NCBI RefSeq assembly: GCF_014337925.2
Contig: NZ_CP143423.1
Coordinates: 3,998,501 to 4,062,500 of the forward strand
Length of the DNA stretch: 64,000 bases
Source of the DNA: Roseobacter fucihabitans
GTDB lineage: Bacteria; Pseudomonadota; Alphaproteobacteria; Rhodobacterales; Rhodobacteraceae
Reading direction: 5' to 3'
The notes beneath the pieces were generated by a model. That model did not search any database and was not told the DNA's origin. It saw only the letters and a list, made by a program, of their open reading frames with translations. The position numbers and the translations under genes were made by a program. Below, in pieces: positions 8,963 to 18,366 of this stretch (position 1 is the stretch's first letter; each line of letters opens with the position of its first letter).

Positions 8963-10639
8963 ATGTCTACAATCGAGAAGAAACGGTCGCCTGATACGGC
9001 ACCCTATCGTCGTCCTGCCCATGAGGTCATGCGCCTGAGCCGGATGGGAAGTGGCCACCCTACGCGGTTGTCGTTTCTGCGGGTTCTCCTGCGCCGCCTG
9101 AGCCGCGGCAATTGGCAGATTGACCGCCCTGTCTGGAAGGTCGATGCCAAAGGTGTCGGTCACGGTGTTTACCGTGTCAAAGGCCCCGAGCGGACCTATA
9201 GCCTTGTCGCCTTTGCGCATGACCTGCCCGATGAAATGCGCTCGGATCGGGTGATCGCCACCGCCTGGGACGCCACCTTTACCCTGTTTGACGGCGATCC
9301 GACGCCCGAAGACATCGCGCGCCTGGCCGATAACGTACCCTATCAGGAAGCCGGTCGGATCAGCCCGGCGGAGCTGACACTTGCACGTGCCAACCGCTCC
9401 GTGCGCCTTTTTGACCATGTGGTCGATGCCTTGTCGCAGGGCAAACAGCCTGACCCGGATGAAATCGCGGCCGTTGGCTATCTGATGCGCACGACGGCCG
9501 TCTATGGATCGGGTAAATTCGGCGCGTCTGACCGCGCCGATATCGCGACACGGCCTGAACTTGCCGCCCCGTTTCAGGTTGAAATGCTGACCGTCTGGCT
9601 CATTCGCGCTTTCACCGTGGATATTGTGGAACATATGGCCGCCGCCAAAAGCGGGGAGCGCGCAGTCAGGTTGAATCCGCAAACCCGCCGTGCCTTAGGT
9701 GTCGGCAATTCCACTGGCCTTGGCATGGCACCGTTCATCGTGCGCCATCCGGTTTTGCTCAATAACTGGATGATGGCGCGCGAAGAGGCTCTGGCGCGGG
9801 TGCGCGCGCAGCAAGATGCGCAGGACGCAGCCGTTCGCAGGATACACGCCGCTCTTGACGCAGCGCATGCAAACGCTGAAATCTGGCATTCACAGCACCC
9901 GGTTCAAGTGCGCAAACTGCATGATCTGCGCCGTGATCTGACCCTGATAAAGGCGAAACTGCGCGATTGGGACACGGCGGCCTCCCATCCCTGGGACGCC
10001 TTGTGGACCTGGGGAACCGAAACATTGACCTATGAAGGGCAAGAGGCCCTGCTGTCCCTGATGCTGGAACCGCATGGCGCATTGATCGACGATCTGGCCG
10101 ATCACATGGGGGCCGATGAAGCGGCCAGTTTCCGCATCAACGGTGCCATGTCGGTTCGGGAGCTGAAGAACATCCTGGAAACCGACTATAATTGGGCGCT
10201 CTCCATTGATTTCGCCACGCCCGATAACATCGCGCGGTTCTGGTATGTTTCCGAGGAGAAACTCGAGCCGCGCCTGGGAGAGCGTGCCTCCGAAGAGGGC
10301 GCAACGCTGGAACAGCCCTTATGCATCGCCCGCCTGATGAGCGAGCTATACGCAACCTTGCAGCAGTATGACGTGGCAAAGCCTGTGGCCGCATTACTGT
10401 TGGACCATCCCGAAAATCGCTACGCGGTGCGCCGCGCACAGATTGCGCAGAACCATCCCTTTGCCGAAGTGCATGACAACCTGATCGCCGCGGATATGCT
10501 GCCGATTGATCTGTTGCGGTGCAAACTGGCGTTCTTCGGGGCCAGCCAGTTCGATCCAAGGTCCGACCGATGGGTGCGCATCAACCTTTTTGCCGGGGCA
10601 CCCTTCCCCGATGAACTGCGAGCGGAGGGCGCGGCATGA
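8963..10639 (+). CDS. Conserved protein of unknown function in the BCCT/ALDH operon
   Basis: 558 residues from the ATG at 8963, chosen because GGGAGGAACTACG precedes it; an ATG 30 bases upstream lies in the hairpin region. Mostly soluble and helical, with no signal peptide or membrane segment. Features include the segment KGPERTYSLVAFAHDLPDEM at about 80-100, a helical charged stretch at 270-330, and a C-terminal SQFDPRSDRWVRINLF. I do not recognise the family. It overlaps the DUF3726 gene by four bases, so the two are probably made together; a role in the same degradation pathway is inferred from context only. Confidence 0.85.
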   Translation: MSTIEKKRSPDTAPYRRPAHEVMRLSRMGSGHPTRLSFLRVLLRRLSRGNWQIDRPVWKVDAKGVGHGVYRVKGPERTYSLVAFAHDLPDEMRSDRVIATAWDATFTLFDGDPTPEDIARLADNVPYQEAGRISPAELTLARANRSVRLFDHVVDALSQGKQPDPDEIAAVGYLMRTTAVYGSGKFGASDRADIATRPELAAPFQVEMLTVWLIRAFTVDIVEHMAAAKSGERAVRLNPQTRRALGVGNSTGLGMAPFIVRHPVLLNNWMMAREEALARVRAQQDAQDAAVRRIHAALDAAHANAEIWHSQHPVQVRKLHDLRRDLTLIKAKLRDWDTAASHPWDALWTWGTETLTYEGQEALLSLMLEPHGALIDDLADHMGADEAASFRINGAMSVRELKNILETDYNWALSIDFATPDNIARFWYVSEEKLEPRLGERASEEGATLEQPLCIARLMSELYATLQQYDVAKPVAALLLDHPENRYAVRRAQIAQNHPFAEVHDNLIAADMLPIDLLRCKLAFFGASQFDPRSDRWVRINLFAGAPFPDELRAEGAA

Positions 10640-11361
10640 GCGTGCAACCCCACGATCAGACACGCGGCGAGTCGATGCCGGTTTTCAATGACCAGCGCTC
10701 CGCGCCCCTATCGTGCAGCGAAGTCGCCGCACTCTGCATGAAGGCCGCACGCGGGGCGGGGATGAGCTGGGGCATGGCCGAAGAAGCCGGATTTGCCGCT
10801 GCGTGGCTGGTGTCACATGATGTTGACGGACCCTCACATCTGCGCGCGCATCTGGAGCGCGTGGACGGTCGCAGCTGGTCCGATCTCTGTCCCTCCATCA
10901 CGCCGGGTATCTGGCAAAACACGGCGGGCCAAGCGGCTTGTCCGATCATCCTTGGTGCCACGATGTGCGACTACGCGAACCTGCCCGAAGGTCCGACAGC
11001 CGGCGCAATCGTCAAGCTCGGCAAGGTCAGCGCGCCTATTCTGCTGGTCCCGTTTCTGGCCAGTATCGCACAGGACGATCACCTTGCGATTACGCTTTCA
11101 TGGGACGGTGGCGCATTTTGTCTGGAGCAATGTGAAGCTAATATTCGCACAGCTGAAAAAGCGCTTTGCGCGCCCGATTTGGAACTCACCCTCACGGCCA
11201 AGGCCGCAACGCCCTCCCATGCGCCCGTCGCCCTGACCCGAAAGGCCAATATCAGCGCCGAAACGATTATTGCCCTGAACACCCTTGCCATGCGCACAAC
11301 CGTTCCCGCCTCGGATGCATCGCGTGCGGGGGCCGGATCCGCGCTCAGCGATAACGATTGA
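10636..11361 (+). CDS. DUF3726 family protein
   Basis: 241 residues. The N-terminal block SCSEVAALCMKAARGAGMSWGMAEEAGFAAAWLV and the later motif typical of DUF3726 are recognisable from memory of the family, not from a search. No catalytic residues are known for this family. Its start overlaps the preceding gene's stop (ATGA) and it closes the operon; a convergent PabC-like gene follows 44 bases later. Conserved linkage to a BCCT transporter and dehydrogenase suggests an auxiliary catabolic role. Confidence 0.75.
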   Translation: MSVQPHDQTRGESMPVFNDQRSAPLSCSEVAALCMKAARGAGMSWGMAEEAGFAAAWLVSHDVDGPSHLRAHLERVDGRSWSDLCPSITPGIWQNTAGQAACPIILGATMCDYANLPEGPTAGAIVKLGKVSAPILLVPFLASIAQDDHLAITLSWDGGAFCLEQCEANIRTAEKALCAPDLELTLTAKAATPSHAPVALTRKANISAETIIALNTLAMRTTVPASDASRAGAGSALSDND

Positions 11362-11404
11362 CAAAAGACCTGTCACGACCCTTTGCCGCCGCAACCCCGG
11401 CTCA

Positions 11405-12037
11405 TTACATGTCAACGCGTGTCACCGGGATCAGACCACGGAGCGAATTCCCGATCAAAAGGGCGTTTTGCGAAGCCTTCAAATCCGGTTCACAAATGCG
11501 CCGCTCTTGTGCCTGCCCGGACGTGATCAAAGACTGGCGTAAAATACCCGGAAGGGCTCCCGCCGCCAGGGGAGGCGTGAACATTTGCCCGGACATGCGC
11601 AAAAAGACATTTGTGATGGTTCCTTCACAAACCTCTCGCTTGGTATTCAGAAATATCCACTCATCAATCCCGGCTGGCAGGCTGACGCGGGCGACATCGG
11701 GAACCTCGCGACGGTTTGTTTTATGCGCCCGCCAGATCTCGGTTTCATCCACCCGGTCTTTATGTATCGCAACCCTCCAAAGGTCCTTGTCACCCGGCAG
11801 ATCGAAATACGCGATCTTTGGTATCGCCTGGTTTTCTGTCACTGAAATACGGACGCGGACCGCATGATCAGGTGCCGCGTCCTTAAGCACCTGACGCAGG
11901 TGATTTTCACACAGCCGCAGATTGAAAAACCTGCGACTTCTGGTCAGGCGCGCAAGATGAAGTTCCAGCCGAACATGCCCGGTATTGCGTTCAAATCTCA
12001 GTGTTTCAAACACCTCCAGTGGGGCTTGTGACGTCAT
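11405..12037 (-). CDS. Aminotransferase class IV (PabC / aminodeoxychorismate lyase-like) protein
   Basis: 210 residues, shorter than most fold-type IV PLP enzymes but with the key parts: the PLP lysine in HKTNRR, the NTKREVCEGTITNVFL block (matching NERGEVTEGTxxNxF) and the C-terminal LIGNSLRGLIPV. It is probably a 4-amino-4-deoxychorismate lyase or a related branched-chain/D-amino acid transaminase. In Rhodobacteraceae pabC often follows pabB; here the upstream neighbour is only a pseudogene, so the operon context is lost. The first ATG is used. Confidence 0.82.
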   Translation of the reverse strand: MTSQAPLEVFETLRFERNTGHVRLELHLARLTRSRRFFNLRLCENHLRQVLKDAAPDHAVRVRISVTENQAIPKIAYFDLPGDKDLWRVAIHKDRVDETEIWRAHKTNRREVPDVARVSLPAGIDEWIFLNTKREVCEGTITNVFLRMSGQMFTPPLAAGALPGILRQSLITSGQAQERRICEPDLKASQNALLIGNSLRGLIPVTRVDM

Positions 12038-12039
12038 CA

Positions 12040-12553
12040 GCGGTGCTTTCCTTCGATCTCGAAAAACCCTTTCACCGAAAAATCCCGCCGCCCAAAATTC
12101 CGGGCTTTGGCAGCAACGGTTTTAACCACGGTCACGTTGAAGGGGGGCCGGATTTGCCAGCGCCATTATACGCACGAAATTGCCGCCAGAAAATGATTTG
12201 GACCGCGAGAACCATGCCGATTCTTGGAGTTTCCCGCTGGTCAGGAAATAATCTGCCCGAACCGGGACCAATTGATCCGATGTGACCCAAAGATGGATTT
12301 TGGCATAGGTCGACATGCGCTTGGTTGCCTAAAGCTCCAGCTTTTCAATGGAACCGCCCGCTGTGCGGAACCCGACGTTGGCGGGTGGCCCGGCTGGCGC
12401 TGCACGCGCGGAGCGGCTGACGATCTTGTAACTGCCATTAAACGTCAACCGTCCGATATCGCCGAAATTCGCGTCCCCGACCAGGCGTTGCAACGGGCTG
12501 ATCCGCACAGGGCGGCTGGTGGAGGGGATGTAGAGATAGAAGGAGGTGTGGAT
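12040..12553 (-). pseudogene. Degraded outer-membrane lipoprotein-sorting (LolA-like) gene
   Basis: Reading the minus strand gives YLYIPSTSRPVRISPLQRL then VGDANFGDIGR, a TAG stop at 12329-12331, then YAKIHLWV and LVPVRADYFLTSGKLQESAW in the same frame. This pattern (YLP...RR, GSDF-like, YxKIxLWVd, PvraeyydxsGkl) is that of the LolA-like family often found with RND exporters. A TGA interrupts the 5' side at 12554 and the 3' end changes frame. Recognition is by eye, so family assignment is moderate; that it is not an intact gene is clear. Confidence 0.6.
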
Positions 12554-12864
12554 TCACCGTGTCTGAAAGCTCGTCGGTTAGTCTTGGAGCCAATGATCAT
12601 GTGCGGTCAGGTGTCCGGCCTCATTGATGCCGCAACACATGGCGGCGGGCCTTTATGGAGATACGCTCGTCGGTTCCCAATCACTTATGCGGTCTGCAAC
12701 GACCAACCTTATATTCTGGGTTTTCCGAATGATCTCGAGATCTGTGTTTCGTAGGCATCTTGGGCAAATCGTCGGTCAGCGGATGTAGCGACTTTCAAAA
12801 AGCGCCCACTGCAAGCATCACCAGCCTACCAAAATGACCGCAGCTTTGTTATGGACGCGACATG
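12554..12864. other. No gene seen
   Basis: This stretch lies upstream of the LolA-like remnant and shows no frame with convincing protein character. It may be the decayed 5' part of that gene. Confidence 0.5.
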
Positions 12865-13026
12865 TCAATAAACGTGCCAACCCAAGAACAAGCCCGACTT
12901 GAGATCAAAAAATTCTGCCAAAGTATGATGGAGAGTGATATTCGTTTCATCGACGGCACTTACCGTGATAAGCGCTAGTGATACAGAGGCTGCGTACAGC
13001 ACTCTAAAACTTCCTGATATAAACAT
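12865..13026 (-). CDS. Small hypothetical ORF (53 residues) with one hydrophobic segment
   Basis: The ATG at 13026 is preceded by CAGGGGAGACATC, a good ribosome site. The product starts MFISGSFRVLYAASVSLALI, which looks like a signal peptide or membrane anchor, followed by about 30 polar residues. It could be the start of a truncated secreted protein, perhaps of the neighbouring LolA-like remnant, since the frame ends soon after the leader. No family recognised. Confidence 0.3.
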   Translation of the reverse strand: MFISGSFRVLYAASVSLALITVSAVDETNITLHHTLAEFFDLKSGLFLGWHVY

Positions 13027-13192
13027 GATGTCTCCCCTGACTTTATCGCCGCAAAGAACCAAGTGTGGTGCGTTGCGGCCTCCCCGCGAGGGTAAAAACG
13101 AAGTCATCGATAAACAATCAAAACCATTGCATTCATGTGACGCTATTTGCAAACTATAGACGACATCTGCTTACAAAATTGGAAGCAGGGCC

Positions 13193-14015
13193 ATGCAAAA
13201 CCATCTGCCCGAGAACCTCAAGCTGTTATGTAGCTACTGCCCATCCGTATCATATGTCTGCCGGTCAATTGGCATCTCACGCCAACAATTTACCAAATAT
13301 CTGTCAGGAAAGGGTTCGCCTTCACTGAGCAGCCTTCGCAAAATATCAGACTTCTTTGGCGTTGAAGAATCTGAACTCTTAATGCCCTCAGTTGAATTCA
13401 AGGAACTGATCGCATTGCGCCCCCCCCTCGATCGGCGCTGCCTTGCCAACGCAAGATTTCATTTCATCCAGCGTTTACAGTCGGTCGCAGTCACGGCGCG
13501 AAATCAAACCCTTTCTTGGCTACTATTATTCGTATTTCATCATAGGTGACATGCCAGACAGGATCGTGCGGGCGCTGGTCCACATCTACGAGCATCGCGG
13601 GGCGGTTCTGACCCAAAATTTTGAGCGGTATCCAGATCACAACGACAAAGCGGCCAAAGTCAGTAAATTTGATGGTGTCGCACTCTACAATGCCGAACGC
13701 CTTTTTATCTATGAGAAAGAGAAGTTGGCCGGTACGCGCATCTGGCAAACAGTTGTCTATGCAACGGATCTGCAGTCATCGAAATACCTCTCGGGACTGA
13801 CCATGGGGATCGCCACAAAAACTGTTCGCGACATCGCATGTTACCGCGTCATTTACAATTTTCTTGGCTGCGAAATCGACCTGCGGACCGGTCTGTCAGG
13901 TTGTGGAACATTCCCTTTGGATTGCTCTGAAATTCCAAAATACATCCGAGATCGCGTAACCAATCAAATGCACCTTGGCGATACGGCATTTAGACCGAGC
14001 AGTGATGTCATGTGA
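13193..14015 (+). pseudogene. XRE family transcriptional regulator, frameshifted at a C8 tract
   Basis: The first frame (13193 on) encodes an N-terminal Cro/CI-type helix-turn-helix (SVSYVCRSIGISRQQFTKYL then GKGSPSLSSLRKISDFFGV). The next frame (to 14015) encodes a ligand-domain-like C-terminus beginning near KPFLGYYYSYF and IVRALVHIYEH. The two join if one base is gained or lost, most simply in the run of eight C at 13420-13427. Joined, the protein would be about 270 residues. It is either a pseudogene, a phase-variable gene or a sequencing error in the homopolymer. Located upstream of the dimethylargininase locus. Confidence 0.75.
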
Positions 14016-14152
14016 TCAAACAGGTTACTTGAGGCTAGCCGCGGCTAAGGGTTCTGCATATTCGAGTTCGCCCCGTGACCGGGATCACCAACCAGATCGG
14101 CGGTTGCACCTCCCAGCGCGATTTCGCCGCTGGCTTCTTTTGAATGTGTTAT

Positions 14153-14935
14153 TCAAAACCGCAACGATAAACATGACATACCGCCATCCAGCTTGGCGCA
14201 TTCCGTATTGCTGATCTCAACCACTTCATACCCCGCTTTGCGCAGCTTTTCTGCTGTGCGCGGAAAGCCTGCGGGGGAAAGCACGTATTGATTAAACCGG
14301 ATGCTGTTCGCCGCGGCCTCTTCGCCCTCGGCCACATGAATGACACGGTAGCCGTCAAAGCAACCCGATGCATCCAACCGTTGGGTGGATAGGATCGTTT
14401 CGGCGTCCAAAAGCGAGCAATCGGTTTTAAAATGCAACACACCGGGAGGGGTGAAAACTTCGCGCAGTGTGTGACCCCATTCGGTCATGATCGCGGACAG
14501 TTCAGCAACACCCTCAGCATCGGTACGATCAGAACGCCCCACCAGAACTTCGCGGCCGGTTACAAGGATGTCGCCGCCTTCAATATGCCCTGGCCCTTTG
14601 ATCTGGCGTACGTCGTCGTAAGCCGCGCGCAGGGTAGGTGCCATCTCGGCCACTTCACCCATCCGGCTGGGCGCACCGGGCCGCATAAGCACGGCCCCCT
14701 GCGGCAGACAAAGGGCTGTATCCTCAACAAAAACACCGTCTGGATAACCGTCCAGCGGTGGCAATTCTATCACTTCAGCACCGGTTTTTTGCAACGTGGC
14801 TACGTAAGCCGCGTGTGCCGTCAGCATCTTATCCAGATCAGGGGTTCCAAGATCTTTGGCACGCAGCCCATCGACAATGCTGGACGAAGGACGGCGAGTG
14901 ATGGCTCGGGAAAATTCGAAGCTGGGATTGGTCAT
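14153..14935 (-). CDS. ddaH: Dimethylarginine dimethylaminohydrolase (dimethylargininase)
   Basis: 260 residues, the normal DDAH length, from the ATG at 14935. It hydrolyses N-omega-methylated arginines to citrulline and methylamines. Guanidine-modifying motifs are visible: VFVEDTALCLP, GPGHIEGGDILV and the C-terminal catalytic cysteine in GGMSCLSLRF. It is divergent from an amino-acid ABC transporter operon at 15155, giving a self-contained methylarginine uptake and degradation locus. Other guanidino-group modifying enzymes such as arginine deiminase are much longer. Confidence 0.88.
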   Translation of the reverse strand: MTNPSFEFSRAITRRPSSSIVDGLRAKDLGTPDLDKMLTAHAAYVATLQKTGAEVIELPPLDGYPDGVFVEDTALCLPQGAVLMRPGAPSRMGEVAEMAPTLRAAYDDVRQIKGPGHIEGGDILVTGREVLVGRSDRTDAEGVAELSAIMTEWGHTLREVFTPPGVLHFKTDCSLLDAETILSTQRLDASGCFDGYRVIHVAEGEEAAANSIRFNQYVLSPAGFPRTAEKLRKAGYEVVEISNTECAKLDGGMSCLSLRF

Positions 14936-15154
14936 GCATGGCTCGTTTCGTTGTTTTGGAGGTAGATGTGTAGGGGTCTGATTGCGCGAAAGGGTCATCG
15001 TCAGGAGCTGCCAACGCAAGCTTTGACGGACAGGCAATCACAATCACGCTAAGCCTGCAACAAAAGAGCGCTGCGTCTGTGTGGTGAACAAGCAACCGTC
15101 TTGCCTAATTCGCAAAAGCGGGCTTAGCTATGTCCTGAACGACAAGGAAACCTG

Positions 15155-15955
15155 ATGGCAATCGCAGAATCGGCCACCGATACGTACGCAATATCCGAAG
15201 TGCACGACGAGGCGATCCGGGTCACTGATTTGCATAAATCCTTTGGCACGCTTGAGGTGTTAAAAGGTGTTTCGATGACGGCCCATAAGGGTGACGTGGT
15301 TGCAATCATCGGTGGGAGCGGGTCCGGTAAATCGACCTTTCTGCGCTGCATCAACTTTCTTGAGACGCCCAGCTCTGGTCGTATTGCTGTGAATGGTGAA
15401 GAGATCGAGATGCGGGCGGATGGATCACCCGTCGATCGCCGCCAGATCGAACGTATCCGCACGCGGCTTGGCATGGTCTTTCAGGCGTTCAACCTTTGGA
15501 CCCATCGCACATTGCTGGAAAATGTGATCGAGGTGCCAATCTATGTGCTGAAAATGCCTCGTGCCGAGGCGACTGCGCGGGCCAAAGTCTTGCTGGACCG
15601 GGTTGGCTTGGGCGACAAGGCGGATATTTTCCCATCGTTCCTTTCGGGTGGCCAACAACAGCGCGCCGCCATTGCGCGTGCCTTGGCCGTTGATCCCAGT
15701 GTGATGCTGTTTGATGAGCCCACCAGTGCGTTAGACCCTGAGCTGGTAGGCGAAGTTTTGACCGTTATGCGTGATCTCGCCGCTGAGGGGCGCACGATGT
15801 TATTGGTCACGCACGAGATGAAATTTGCACGCGAGGTGGCAAGCCACGTTGTGTATCTGTTCGAAGGCCAGATCGAAGAACAGGGGCCGCCGGCAGAGTT
15901 GTTCGGCAATCCAAAATCCGCCCGTCTGAAGCAATTCCTGCAAACAGTCGGCTAA
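15155..15955 (+). CDS. Polar amino acid ABC transporter ATP-binding protein (HisP/GlnQ-like)
   Basis: 266 residues with Walker A GGSGSGKST, Q-loop VFQAFNLWTH, signature LSGGQQQRAAIARAL and Walker B VMLFDEPTSALDPE, plus the H-loop VTHEM. The VFQxFNLWxH form is that of the basic and polar amino-acid (PAAT) importers. First gene of a four-gene operon (ATPase, binding protein, two permeases). Next to ddaH it probably imports methylated arginine. Confidence 0.93.
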   Translation: MAIAESATDTYAISEVHDEAIRVTDLHKSFGTLEVLKGVSMTAHKGDVVAIIGGSGSGKSTFLRCINFLETPSSGRIAVNGEEIEMRADGSPVDRRQIERIRTRLGMVFQAFNLWTHRTLLENVIEVPIYVLKMPRAEATARAKVLLDRVGLGDKADIFPSFLSGGQQQRAAIARALAVDPSVMLFDEPTSALDPELVGEVLTVMRDLAAEGRTMLLVTHEMKFAREVASHVVYLFEGQIEEQGPPAELFGNPKSARLKQFLQTVG

Positions 15956-15978
15956 GAAACCAAAATGGGAGAAGACCA

Positions 15979-16752
15979 ATGACATTCAAGAAACTCGTGA
16001 TCGCGAGCGTGACAACGGCTGTTCTGGCAACAGGTGCCGCCATCGCTGAAGAAGTGAAGATCGGCATCGCAGCAGAACCCTACCCGCCATTTGCCTCACT
16101 GAATGCATCGGGTGAATGGGTAGGTTGGGAAGTCGAAGTCATCGACGCTGTATGCGCGGCCGCAAAACTTGATTGCGCGATCACACCAGTGGCTTGGGAC
16201 GGCATAATCCCTTCGCTCATGGGCCAGCAAATTGACGCCCTGATGGCCTCCATGTCGATCACCGAAGAGCGCCAGAAAACTATCGACTTCAGTGACCCGT
16301 ACTACAACACCCCAGCCGTAATTGTGGCGGACAAGTCCATGGATATTGACGCGACACCAGAATCCTTGGCGGGTAAGATCATCGGCATCCAAGCGTCAAC
16401 GATCCACCAGGCCTATGCCAATGCTTACTTTGGTGACGCTGCTGAAATTCGCGTCTATCAGACGCAGGATGAGGCCAACCAAGACCTTGTTTCGGGCCGC
16501 ATCGACGCGACCCAAGCTGACAGCATTGCGATGGCTGACTTTGTCGCGACAGATGCCGGTGGCTGCTGCGAAATCAAGGGCCCCGTTGCCAATGACGAAG
16601 CGATCCTTGGCCGCGGTGTTGGCGCTGGTGTGCGCAAAGGTGACGATGCGCTTCGCGAAAAGCTGAACGCTGGGATTGCTGCGATTTTGGCTGATGGCAC
16701 TCATGCGGAAATCACGTCGCGGTACTTCACCACCAGCATCTACAGCGAATAA
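15979..16752 (+). CDS. ABC transporter substrate-binding protein, family 3 (basic/polar amino acid)
   Basis: 257 residues with a signal peptide (MTFKKLVIASVTTAVLATGA, cleavage after AIA). Family-3 motifs include IGIAAEPYPPFASLNASGEW, MASMSITEERQKTIDFSDPYY and the C-terminal YFTTSIY. The RQKTIDFSDPYY block is the standard opine/arginine/lysine-binding signature. It lies 23 bases after the ATPase gene with GGGAGAAGACC as RBS. Confidence 0.92.
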   Translation: MTFKKLVIASVTTAVLATGAAIAEEVKIGIAAEPYPPFASLNASGEWVGWEVEVIDAVCAAAKLDCAITPVAWDGIIPSLMGQQIDALMASMSITEERQKTIDFSDPYYNTPAVIVADKSMDIDATPESLAGKIIGIQASTIHQAYANAYFGDAAEIRVYQTQDEANQDLVSGRIDATQADSIAMADFVATDAGGCCEIKGPVANDEAILGRGVGAGVRKGDDALREKLNAGIAAILADGTHAEITSRYFTTSIYSE

Positions 16753-16758
16753 TATTGC

Positions 16759-17511
16759 GTGGTTCTGATCCTCGAAACACTTGGTTTGAGCGAGAGCATT
16801 GCACTGCTTTCGCTTGAACCTCCCGGTTGGGGCGGAAACCTGTTGCGCGGGCTTGTGAACTCGTTGCAGATTGCACTCGGGGCCTTCGGCTTTGGCCTGC
16901 TGATCGGATTGTTCGGGGCATATGGAAAACTATATGGCGGGGTGGTCGTGCGCGATCTCCTTGCCATTTACACCACTGTGATCAGGGCCGTGCCAGAGTT
17001 GGTGCTGATCCTGATCCTCTATTATGTCGGCACTGATCTGATTAACCAAGCCGCGCAGGCCATGGGATATGGGCGCGTCGAAATCAGTGGCGTCGTGGCG
17101 GGAATCGCAGTGCTTGGTATCGTTCAGGGTGCCTATTCCACCGAAGTATTACGCGGTGCCATTCAAGCCATACCCGCCGGACAGATCGAGGCTGCGCGCG
17201 CCTTTGGTATGCCGCCCCTCATGTTAATGCGCCGTGTCACGATCCCTGCGATGATGGCTTTTGCAACACCCGGATTGGCCAATCTGTGGCTGATTGCCAC
17301 CAAAGACACCGCGCTTCTGGCCATCGTCGGCTTTAGCGAACTCACCCTTGAGACCCGTCAGGCGGCCGCGAGCACGCGGGCCTATTTCACCTTTTTCCTC
17401 GCCGCAGGTGCGCTGTATCTTATGGTGACGCTTTGCTCGGGGTCGGTGTTTGCCCGCATTGAAAAATGGGCGCGACGCGGACAACCCTCACTGCGCAGTG
17501 GTGAGCGATAA
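16759..17511 (+). CDS. Amino acid ABC transporter permease (HisQ-like)
   Basis: 250 residues with five to six membrane helices and the family EAA loop GQIEAARAFGMPPLMLMRRVTIP split as EAARAFGMPP...RRVTIP. The start is GTG at 16759, seven bases after the binding-protein stop; the initial MVLILETLGL is short, so a slightly later start is possible. It forms the channel with the 17511 permease. Confidence 0.9.
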   Translation: MVLILETLGLSESIALLSLEPPGWGGNLLRGLVNSLQIALGAFGFGLLIGLFGAYGKLYGGVVVRDLLAIYTTVIRAVPELVLILILYYVGTDLINQAAQAMGYGRVEISGVVAGIAVLGIVQGAYSTEVLRGAIQAIPAGQIEAARAFGMPPLMLMRRVTIPAMMAFATPGLANLWLIATKDTALLAIVGFSELTLETRQAAASTRAYFTFFLAAGALYLMVTLCSGSVFARIEKWARRGQPSLRSGER

Positions 17512-18281
17512 TGACCGTGCGTGAGTTGATGCAACCGCACCGTATTGTGCTCATGGCGCTGTTCGCCGGGTTGGTCCTGTGGTGCGCGGTTTCCCTGCGT
17601 TGGGATTGGATTCCAGAATACACACGCCTCGCGATCGAAGGGATGTGGCGCACCATCTGGATCATGGTTGTCACAACGGTTTTGGGTTTCTTGTTGGCGG
17701 TCCCGCTGGGCCTCGCGCAAGCAGTGGGACCCTGGTATCTGTCCGCGCCCGCACGCGCGTTCTGCACGGTCATTCGTGGCACACCGTTGCTGTTGCAAAT
17801 CTGGCTGCTCTATTATGGTCTCGGCTCGCTTTTTCCACAAATACCTTGGATCAGAAGTAGCGAGTTGTGGCCCTATCTACGCCAAGCATGGCCCTATGCG
17901 GTGCTTGCCCTGACCTTGTCCTTTGCGGGCTATGAAGGCGAAGTCATGCGCGGTGCCTTTGCCAGCGTGAACAAAGGTCAGCTTGAGGCCGCGAACGCCT
18001 TTGGCATGCCGCGTTTCACAATGTTCCGCAGGATCTGGTTGCCACAGGCCATCCGCAACGTCCTGCCCACTCTCGGAGGTGAGACGATCCTTCAACTCAA
18101 GGCGACACCGCTCGTGGCGACCATCACTGTGGTCGAGATTTATTCGGTTTCATCGCGCGTGCGCTCGGACACGTTTATCGTTTATGAACCGTTGCTACTG
18201 CTGGCTGTCTTTTACATGATCATCGCGGGGTTGATAACATTGATGTTCCGTCGCTTTGAGAACAGCGTCCCGAACCGATAG
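17511..18281 (+). CDS. Amino acid ABC transporter permease (HisM-like)
   Basis: 256 residues, with the HisM-type IRGTPLLLQIWLLYYGLGS segment and an EAA loop (QLEAANAFGMPRFTMFRRIW). The start overlaps the previous stop by one base (TAATG). Last gene of the putative methylarginine importer; a decayed region follows. Confidence 0.92.
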   Translation: MTVRELMQPHRIVLMALFAGLVLWCAVSLRWDWIPEYTRLAIEGMWRTIWIMVVTTVLGFLLAVPLGLAQAVGPWYLSAPARAFCTVIRGTPLLLQIWLLYYGLGSLFPQIPWIRSSELWPYLRQAWPYAVLALTLSFAGYEGEVMRGAFASVNKGQLEAANAFGMPRFTMFRRIWLPQAIRNVLPTLGGETILQLKATPLVATITVVEIYSVSSRVRSDTFIVYEPLLLLAVFYMIIAGLITLMFRRFENSVPNR

Positions 18282-18366
18282 GCAGCCCAGACAGGTTGTC
18301 ATCTGTAACGGCCCGTACCTAAGCAAACTTTCTAGCCACTCCGATCTAAGTGTTTTTGGCACAAAC

